Source of the DNA: VGMA01 sp964655475
Lineage (GTDB): Bacteria; Chlamydiota; Chlamydiia; Chlamydiales; VGMA01
Assembly: GCA_964655475.1 (NCBI GenBank)
Contig: CAZZMO010000011.1
Span: forward strand, 1 to 47,272
Length of the DNA stretch: 47,272 bases
Direction of reading: 5' to 3'
Shown piece after piece: positions 42,098 through 47,272 of the stretch (its first letter is position 1; each line of letters starts with the position of its first letter). The translations under genes were made by a program, and so were the position numbers. The notes beneath the pieces are model-generated. The model worked only from the letters and a program-made list of their open reading frames with translations, made no database searches and was not told the origin of the DNA.

Positions 42098-43008
42098 GTT
42101 TTGAGCCTCGGATCGAAAACATCTCGAAGGCCATCACCGAGAAGATTGAAAGCTAGCATAGTGACACTGATGAAGATAGCAGGAAAGAAGAGGCGCCAAG
42201 GGAAGTAAGATAGGGCCGATAGGCCGTCGTTTGCCATTGTTCCCCAGCTTGCAATCGGCGCTTGGACTCCAAGGCCGAGAAAACTTAGAAAGGCTTCTGT
42301 GAAAATGGCAGCAGGTATCGTGAGAGTAACGGTCGTAATGATGGAACCTATGCAATTCGGAATCAAATGCTTCGTAACAATGCGCCACTTCGATGCTCCA
42401 ATGACATAAGCGGCTGTAATGAAGTCTTGTTCTCGCAAGGAGAGGATTTGAGCTCTGACAATCCTTGCCATGTTGAGCCAGCCCGTCAGGGTCATGGCGA
42501 TGATGATGGTAAAGATCCCTTGCCCTAAGATGACCATGAGTAAAATGACAATCAAGAGGTTCGGGATAGCTTGACACACATCGACAATCCTCATCATGAT
42601 TTCATCTGTTTTTCCACCCACAAGCCCTGCAAAAGCTCCATAAAAGACCCCAATGATCATATCGATGAGGGCTGCTGTAATCCCGACAAAAAGAGAAATG
42701 CGCGCTCCCCACCAAATGCGGGCGAACATGCTCCTGCCGAGTTCATCGGTCCCAAACCAAAAATCGGCCGATGGGGGGAGGTTTTTAAAAGGTAAATTGG
42801 TGTCGTAGTATGTATATTGACTGATCATCGGACAGATGATGGCTCCCAGTAAGAGGAGGCAAAGAATGGTCATACCGATGACAGCTGAGCGGTGGTGTTT
42901 GAGTCTAATCCAAGTATCTTTCCAAAAGTGGATAGGAGGAGAGTGGGGACTCTCATCTCGGGGATTTTTATGACCGACCGGGTGGAATAGGGTATCTGAA
43001 TTAGGCAT
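42094..43008 (-). CDS. oppC: Peptide ABC transporter permease OppC/DppC
   Basis: An inner-membrane permease of 304 aa. The long cytoplasmic N-terminus, the first helix (AVIGMTILCLLLLGAIICPMI), the GTDELGRSMFARIWWGARISL block and the EAA-type loop (AAYVIGASKWRIVTKHLIPN) are typical of OppC. Six transmembrane helices are expected. It overlaps oppB by 8 nt upstream and oppD by 4 nt downstream. Confidence 0.94.
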   Translation of the reverse strand: MPNSDTLFHPVGHKNPRDESPHSPPIHFWKDTWIRLKHHRSAVIGMTILCLLLLGAIICPMISQYTYYDTNLPFKNLPPSADFWFGTDELGRSMFARIWWGARISLFVGITAALIDMIIGVFYGAFAGLVGGKTDEIMMRIVDVCQAIPNLLIVILLMVILGQGIFTIIIAMTLTGWLNMARIVRAQILSLREQDFITAAYVIGASKWRIVTKHLIPNCIGSIITTVTLTIPAAIFTEAFLSFLGLGVQAPIASWGTMANDGLSALSYFPWRLFFPAIFISVTMLAFNLLGDGLRDVFDPRLKT

Positions 43009-43939
43009 AGGCTTTATCCTTACACTCTGTTCTGATCCGAGGATCCATCAAGAAATAGAGAAGGTCTGCGCCAAAATTGGCAATATTCACTAAAAAGCAA
43101 TAAAAGACGGTGAGCCCCATAATGATCGTATAGTCCCGATTGGCGATACTCGAGACGAACCAACCACCAAGACCTGGGATCCCAAAAATCTTCTCCACGA
43201 CAAAGCTTCCGGTAAGAATGCTAGCTGAGAGGGTGCCAAGGTAGGAGACGATGGGGAGAAGGGTGTTTTTTAGGACGTGGAAAATGATGATGTGGAACCG
43301 CGATAGCCCTTTTGCGTAGGCGGTTAAAATATACTCTTTTTCGAGCACTTCGACCATATTCGCCCTTGTAAGTCTTGCGATGAAAGCGGTAGGGAAGGCG
43401 GCAAGTGCGATTGAGGGGAGGATCATGTGGGCAAAAGTGCCACATCTTGCGATTGGAAGCCATCCAAGTTTCATGGCAAAGACATACTGTAAAAAGGTCG
43501 CGAAAATGAAGCTTGGAACAGACATGCCGATTACTCCAAAAATCATCGCTCCAGTATCTTGCCAAAGAGAGCGGTAGAGGGCCGCTACTGTCCCTATGAA
43601 GATCCCAAGAATCAAAGACATGCAAAGGGCCATGAGCCCAAGAGAGCAAGAAATCGGGAAACCCTCATGAATGATGTCGTTCGTCGTTCTCCCTTCGTAG
43701 ATAAAAGAGGGGCCTAAATCAAAAGTCAAAAGACCTTTCATATACTTGATGTATTGGATGTAGAGAGGCTGATCAAGACCGTAATGGGCATGGAGAGAGC
43801 GAAGGATTTCTTCAGGAATCGCCTGCTCTTGCATAAATGGGTCCCCTGGAATGGCTTTCATCAACAGAAAGGTAAGGGTCGCCACTAGGAATAGGGAAAC
43901 TGCAAATAGTGCCAGTTTCCGGATCAAATATTTGGCCAT
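43001..43939 (-). CDS. oppB: Peptide ABC transporter permease OppB/DppB
   Basis: A permease of 312 aa, with the family start MAKYLIRKLALFAVSLFLVATLTFLLMKAIPGDPF, the HYGLDQPLYIQYIKYMKGLLTFDLGPS block and the EAA loop (TAYAKGLSRFHIIIFHVLKNTLLP). It is the first transporter gene, 32 nt after a methyltransferase-like gene on the same strand. No oppA substrate-binding protein lies in this window, so the binding protein must be encoded elsewhere or lie outside it. Confidence 0.94.
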   Translation of the reverse strand: MAKYLIRKLALFAVSLFLVATLTFLLMKAIPGDPFMQEQAIPEEILRSLHAHYGLDQPLYIQYIKYMKGLLTFDLGPSFIYEGRTTNDIIHEGFPISCSLGLMALCMSLILGIFIGTVAALYRSLWQDTGAMIFGVIGMSVPSFIFATFLQYVFAMKLGWLPIARCGTFAHMILPSIALAAFPTAFIARLTRANMVEVLEKEYILTAYAKGLSRFHIIIFHVLKNTLLPIVSYLGTLSASILTGSFVVEKIFGIPGLGGWFVSSIANRDYTIIMGLTVFYCFLVNIANFGADLLYFLMDPRIRTECKDKAYA

Positions 43940-43971
43940 GGAGAGAATTTACCCCCCATCCGATATATTTG

Positions 43972-44763
43972 TCAAAAACCAACTGTTTTTGGGGAGAGGA
44001 CTCGTGCTGAGATGGTCGCCTTGACGTAGAGATCCTCCTGTATTTCTTGATACCAATACCAAGAATTTGCCCTTGTTTGCTCGAATAGTTGGTTGATTCT
44101 TGTTTCGATCAGAGGAGCAATAGGGTCAGCTTCTATCTCGCTCGATACTTGGCCTGATGATAAATTGATGATTTCTACAACAAAGTGGTCAGAGTAGTAT
44201 ACTCTTCCTTCATCTGTTACCCAATTTCTGAGATCAGAGATATGAAGGATGGGGAGGGTGAGGAGCTCTCTGATCATAGGTATAGATTCCCCATAGAAGC
44301 TTTGAGAGGCTTTTTCAAAATGGTCTGATCTTTTGAGCTGAGAAGAGAGCATAGAAGAGCATACAAAAGAGGCTTTTTCAGCAAAGGTGGCTGCAATTCG
44401 CTCATTTAAAGATTCTTTAATGCGTTTGACAAACTGCTGATGGGAAGGGTAAGGGATATCATTGATGAAAGTGGGGATCAACTTTGCAGTTTTAAAAACA
44501 GTGCCCGTAAGATCGACCTCGTGGAGTATGCACTTAGCCTGAAGGTCTATGGGAAGCTGGTTGACAGCCTCCTCCATGGAGCTTCGGTAACAATCGACTA
44601 AATGAACATGGTTAAATTGCCTTGCCAAAGCTTCGAGGGGGATGTCATCTGCAGGGCCAACACCTAAAATGAGGGCAGTTCCTGTCAGTCCATTCGAGGC
44701 TTCTAGGATCTCTCTTTGACTGTTAGAAAAGTGGTTTGGTAAATTCAAGGAAATTGTTGACAT
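43972..44763 (-). CDS. SAM-methyltransferase-like protein, 263 aa
   Basis: A Rossmann-like N-terminal half: motif I ALILGVGPADDIPL (about 30-43), then HVHLVDCYRSSMEEA (about 53-67, Asp of motif II), as in class I SAM-dependent methyltransferases. Later motifs are weak, and the C-terminal half is mixed alpha/beta with WYWYQEIQED near the end. No specific substrate family is recognised. It is the first gene of the minus-strand unit with oppBCDF (32 nt gap), though a functional link with peptide import is not apparent. A TATAAT lies on the minus strand at 44796-44801 with no good -35. Confidence 0.65.
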   Translation of the reverse strand: MSTISLNLPNHFSNSQREILEASNGLTGTALILGVGPADDIPLEALARQFNHVHLVDCYRSSMEEAVNQLPIDLQAKCILHEVDLTGTVFKTAKLIPTFINDIPYPSHQQFVKRIKESLNERIAATFAEKASFVCSSMLSSQLKRSDHFEKASQSFYGESIPMIRELLTLPILHISDLRNWVTDEGRVYYSDHFVVEIINLSSGQVSSEIEADPIAPLIETRINQLFEQTRANSWYWYQEIQEDLYVKATISARVLSPKTVGF

Positions 44764-44788
44764 TCAACTTAACTCATTCATTTATAAT
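44757..44788 (+). promoter_or_regulatory. Promoter-like element and exact copy of the 38841 motif
   Basis: TTGACA (44757-44762) and TATAAT (44783-44788) are separated by 20 nt, longer than optimal. Positions 44769-44788 are identical to 38841-38860. It could drive rimO (ATG 44863) or mark a shared regulator site; TTGACA lies across the start codon of the minus-strand gene. Confidence 0.4.
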
Positions 44789-44862
44789 GCAAAACATTAT
44801 ATCAAAAATGGGCGTTTTTTGCTGTACACATATATTAGAAAAAAGCGTACAATGGCTCTTCT

Positions 44863-46248
44863 ATGAAATACGTATCTGGAAATAAAGTACATTTTACAAG
44901 TCTCGGCTGCGCGAGAAATCTAGTCGATACAGAGGTCATGATGGGCATTCTGTTAAAGGCTGGATTTGAGGCAACGGCTGATGAAAGAGAAGCAGATTTT
45001 TTAATTGTCAACACCTGTGGCTTTTTGCAATCAGCAAGAGATGAAGCTTTCGCAACGGTTGGTGATCTTTTTTCTTTGAAAAAAGAAGGGGCCAAAGTGG
45101 TTGTTGCTGGCTGTATGGTGCAGCTATACCAAGGGCAGCTTAGAGAGAGATTCCCTGAGATCCACTACTTTTTGGGATCTGGTGATGTGGAGAAGATTCT
45201 CCAGGCGGTGACCTCTCCAGAAGAGGGTGAAGCAGTTACCGATGCGAAGAGTTACCTCCAGTTAGGAGAAGTGCCACGCCTTGTCTCTACTCCGAAACAC
45301 TACGCCTATTTGAAAATTGCTGAAGGGTGTAAGAAGCGCTGCAGTTTTTGCATCATCCCTGTGATCAAAGGGGCTTTGAAAAGCAAGCCGCTCGATCAGG
45401 TCGTCAAAGAATTTAAAATCCTCCGCAATAGCGGCGCTAAAGAGATCATCTTGATCGCCCAAGACCTTGGTGACTACGCAAAAGACTTTAAGGAAAATAA
45501 TGGCCTTCACACTCTTCTCAAAAGACTTCTAGAAGAGGAAGGGGATTTTTGGTTAAGGCTTCTTTACCTCTATCCTGATGAAATTACCGACGATATCATT
45601 GAGTTGATCCAGAGCGATTCGCGCCTTCTCCCTTATCTCGACATGCCGATTCAGCACATCAATGATCGGATCTTGAAAGCGATGCATAGAAAAACATCGA
45701 AAGAGCAGATCATCGAGACGCTTAGAAAACTGAGAGAGAAAGTGCCAGAGATTGTGATCCGTACCTCCCTCATGGTGGGTTTTCCTAGCGAGACAGAGGA
45801 AGATTTCTCAGAGCTCGTCTCTTTTGTTAAAGAGGCGCATCTCGACCAAGTGGGGATTTTTACCTACTCCAAAGAGGAAGATTCCTACTCAGCAAAACTC
45901 GATGGACACCTCGATGAGAAGATCAAAGAGAAGAGAAGAGATCAGCTCGCAAAAGTGCAGCAAGATACTCTCAAAGGGCACATGCAAAAGTATGTGGGGC
46001 AAACTCTAAAAGTACTTGTCGAAGGATACCATCCTGAATCAGAGCTTCTTTTGCAAGGGCGCTTCTATGGACAGTGTCCAGAAATTGATGGTGTTGTCAT
46101 CATCAATGATTGGCGCCATGTCAAAGAAGTGGGGCAATTTTACGACGTCAAAATCACTGAAGTGGCAGGTTACGATCTCGTAGGAAGAGCTCTTCCTTCA
46201 GCAAAAGTGAAGTCTGCAAAACCTCTTAGCCTTGTTGGCTCAAAGTGA
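44863..46248 (+). CDS. rimO: Ribosomal protein S12 methylthiotransferase RimO
   Basis: A radical-SAM enzyme that adds a methylthio group to an aspartate of ribosomal protein S12. Domain order is standard: MTTase N-terminal domain with cysteines C16 (SLGCARN), C52 (VNTCGF) and C84 (AGCMVQ) for the auxiliary cluster; the radical SAM core with C156-x3-C160-x2-C163 (EGCKKRCSFC); and a C-terminal TRAM domain (about 370-445). SLGCARNLVDTE and FCIIPVIKG separate it from MiaB. At 461 aa it is complete. Its stop overlaps the Nudix gene start (GTGA). Confidence 0.94.
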   Translation: MKYVSGNKVHFTSLGCARNLVDTEVMMGILLKAGFEATADEREADFLIVNTCGFLQSARDEAFATVGDLFSLKKEGAKVVVAGCMVQLYQGQLRERFPEIHYFLGSGDVEKILQAVTSPEEGEAVTDAKSYLQLGEVPRLVSTPKHYAYLKIAEGCKKRCSFCIIPVIKGALKSKPLDQVVKEFKILRNSGAKEIILIAQDLGDYAKDFKENNGLHTLLKRLLEEEGDFWLRLLYLYPDEITDDIIELIQSDSRLLPYLDMPIQHINDRILKAMHRKTSKEQIIETLRKLREKVPEIVIRTSLMVGFPSETEEDFSELVSFVKEAHLDQVGIFTYSKEEDSYSAKLDGHLDEKIKEKRRDQLAKVQQDTLKGHMQKYVGQTLKVLVEGYHPESELLLQGRFYGQCPEIDGVVIINDWRHVKEVGQFYDVKITEVAGYDLVGRALPSAKVKSAKPLSLVGSK

Positions 46249-46733
46249 AATATCAACCCATCATGGCAGCGAGTGGCTACGTACTTTCTCCCGATAGGAA
46301 GAAGGTACTCCTTTTGCACCGAAATAGTAGAGAGCATGACGATTCTCACGGTAAGTGGATGGGAATCGGTGGGAAGATGGAGCCTACTGAAGACATCGTT
46401 ACTTGTCTAAAACGAGAGGTCTTTGAAGAGGCAGGGATTGAATGTCTAAGCTTGAGACTGCGCGCTACGATTAACTGGACAGGATTTGGCCCTCGCGCTG
46501 AAGACTGGTTTGGTTTTATCTTCATTATTGATGCTTTTAAAGGGGAGCCCCTCTCCTCAAATCCAGAAGGGACTCTCCATTGGATTCCATTAGAAGAGAT
46601 CTATACGCTTCCTATCTGGGAAGGGGATCACTACTTTCTTCCTTTCTTATTCGACGAAGACCCAAGAGTTTTGCATGCTCATATGGCTTATACTCAAGGA
46701 AAAGTCACTTCCTGGTCTTACCAAAGAGTTTAA
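46245..46733 (+). CDS. Nudix hydrolase (MutT/8-oxo-dGTPase type)
   Basis: A 162-aa Nudix protein with a complete Nudix box G43-x5-E49-x7-R57-E58-x2-E61-E62-x-G64-I65. The flanking KWMGIGGKMEP and NWTGFGPRAEDWFGFIF resemble 8-oxo-dGTP diphosphatases of the MutT/MTH1 type, which cleanse oxidised nucleotides, but Nudix substrates are hard to predict. GTG 46245 overlaps the rimO stop by 4 nt; ATG 46263 is an alternative start. It is translated with rimO. Confidence 0.9.
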   Translation: MKYQPIMAASGYVLSPDRKKVLLLHRNSREHDDSHGKWMGIGGKMEPTEDIVTCLKREVFEEAGIECLSLRLRATINWTGFGPRAEDWFGFIFIIDAFKGEPLSSNPEGTLHWIPLEEIYTLPIWEGDHYFLPFLFDEDPRVLHAHMAYTQGKVTSWSYQRV

Positions 46734-46802
46734 GCTCCTCCGACGACTTATTGAAAAAAAATCCATGACTCCATTACATTTATGTGAAAAGGGAGTCCCG
46801 TT

Positions 46803-47272
46803 ATGTTAAAGGAGATTGAGTTTCATCTAGGTAAGGATGCAGAGTCTTTACTACGCCATCGATGCAAAGTAGCCAAAGAAGGGATTCACCACCCAGGTCC
46901 TGAGTATGTAGAGAGAGTGTTTTCCCCAACAGATCGCTCTCCACGAGTACTCCGCAGTTTACAATCGATGTTTGATCATGGGCGTTTAAAAAACACAGGT
47001 TATCTATCGATCCTCCCTGTAGATCAAGGGATTGAGCACACAGCAGGTGCCTCTTTTGCACCAAATCCTATCTATTTTGATCCTGAGAACATTGTGAAAC
47101 TTGCGATCGAAGGGGGCTGTAATGCAGTCGCTTCTACTTTAGGAGTGCTCGGGTCTGTGGCGAGAAAATATGCACACAAGATCCCGTTCATGGTGAAGAT
47201 CAACCATAACGAACTAATGACCTATCCAAACAAATATGACCAAGTGTTATTCGCTTCAGTTAGACAAGCTTA
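46803..47272 (+). CDS. fbaB: Class I fructose-bisphosphate aldolase, DhnA/FbaB type (5' part)
   Basis: The 3' end lies beyond the window; 156 codons are present. The protein begins MLKEIEFHLGKDAESLL and contains YLSILPVDQGIEHTAGASF, PIYFDPENIVKLAIEGGCNAV and a KINHNELMTYP block, typical of the archaeal/DhnA-type class I aldolase, which chlamydiae use in glycolysis/gluconeogenesis; the Schiff-base lysine would be further on. AAGGGAG lies 8 nt before the ATG. GACTCC (46769-46774) could pair with GGAGTC (46791-46796) over the ribosome binding site, a weak hairpin. A minus-strand frame in this stretch is a shadow. Confidence 0.9.
   Translation, partial: MLKEIEFHLGKDAESLLRHRCKVAKEGIHHPGPEYVERVFSPTDRSPRVLRSLQSMFDHGRLKNTGYLSILPVDQGIEHTAGASFAPNPIYFDPENIVKLAIEGGCNAVASTLGVLGSVARKYAHKIPFMVKINHNELMTYPNKYDQVLFASVRQA

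Overview
The window most likely comes from a member of the phylum Chlamydiota outside the classical Chlamydia genus (an 'environmental' chlamydia such as a Simkania-, Waddlia- or Parachlamydia-like organism). The grounds are the gene content: gatC-gatA-gatB, RNase HIII (rnhC) beside a short RodZ-like protein as in Chlamydia, a Pkn1-type kinase/FGE fusion, BrnQ, an Opp peptide transporter, a DhnA-type class I aldolase, and many lineage-specific proteins that look like membrane proteins or effectors. The genus cannot be fixed from the sequence alone.

Layout. 1-4.2 kb: two lineage-specific proteins (456 and 435 aa, both on the minus strand), a 69-aa small protein, and a ferredoxin plus DUF1858-IscA pair. 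4.2-9.0 kb: two pairs of tandem paralogs, first membrane proteins of 640 and 514 aa, then soluble proteins of 194 and 193 aa. 9.0-11.4 kb: a photolyase/cryptochrome-family protein and the tyrosine recombinase XerD. 11.4-17.0 kb: a secreted GH64-like protein followed by a large non-Pmp autotransporter. 17.0-20.7 kb (minus): the gatCAB amidotransferase operon with a trailing secreted protein. 20.7-23.9 kb: DUF378 protein, a 220-nt leader region, brnQ, a Yip1-like membrane protein and a secreted protein. 23.8-25.2 kb (minus): rnhC and a small two-helix membrane protein. 25.3-33.1 kb: a plus-strand run of rodZ, yyaL, pkn1-like, a low-molecular-weight tyrosine phosphatase, ispH and an APC permease-USP fusion. 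33.1-40.2 kb: four lineage-specific proteins, including two CGGCQ-motif paralogs and a protein with kinase-fold-like motifs. 40.2-44.8 kb (minus): a methyltransferase-like gene and oppBCDF. 44.9-47.3 kb: rimO, a Nudix hydrolase and the start of a class I fructose-bisphosphate aldolase, cut by the window edge.

The genome is compact. Stop/start overlaps of 1-8 nt are common, and convergent genes overlap or even share stop-codon bases. No gene-free stretch exceeds about 220 bases. No tRNA, rRNA, CRISPR array, insertion sequence or phage module was seen. Several lineage-specific genes have near-consensus sigma-70-type promoters (TTGnnn, 17-18 nt, TATAAT), with the -10 about 30-32 nt before the start codon.

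The strongest candidate for something undescribed is the 220-nt region before brnQ. It holds a 31-codon ORF with its own Shine-Dalgarno and 14 Leu/Ile/Val residues, a second six-codon ORF with a strong Shine-Dalgarno, and nested hairpins that can cover the brnQ ribosome binding site. This looks like an attenuator or translational-coupling leader for branched-chain amino-acid uptake. Also notable are the CGGCQ paralogs, the kinase-like 440-aa protein, the tandem membrane paralogs, the GH64-like/autotransporter pair, and a photolyase-family protein lacking part of the Fe-S cysteine set.
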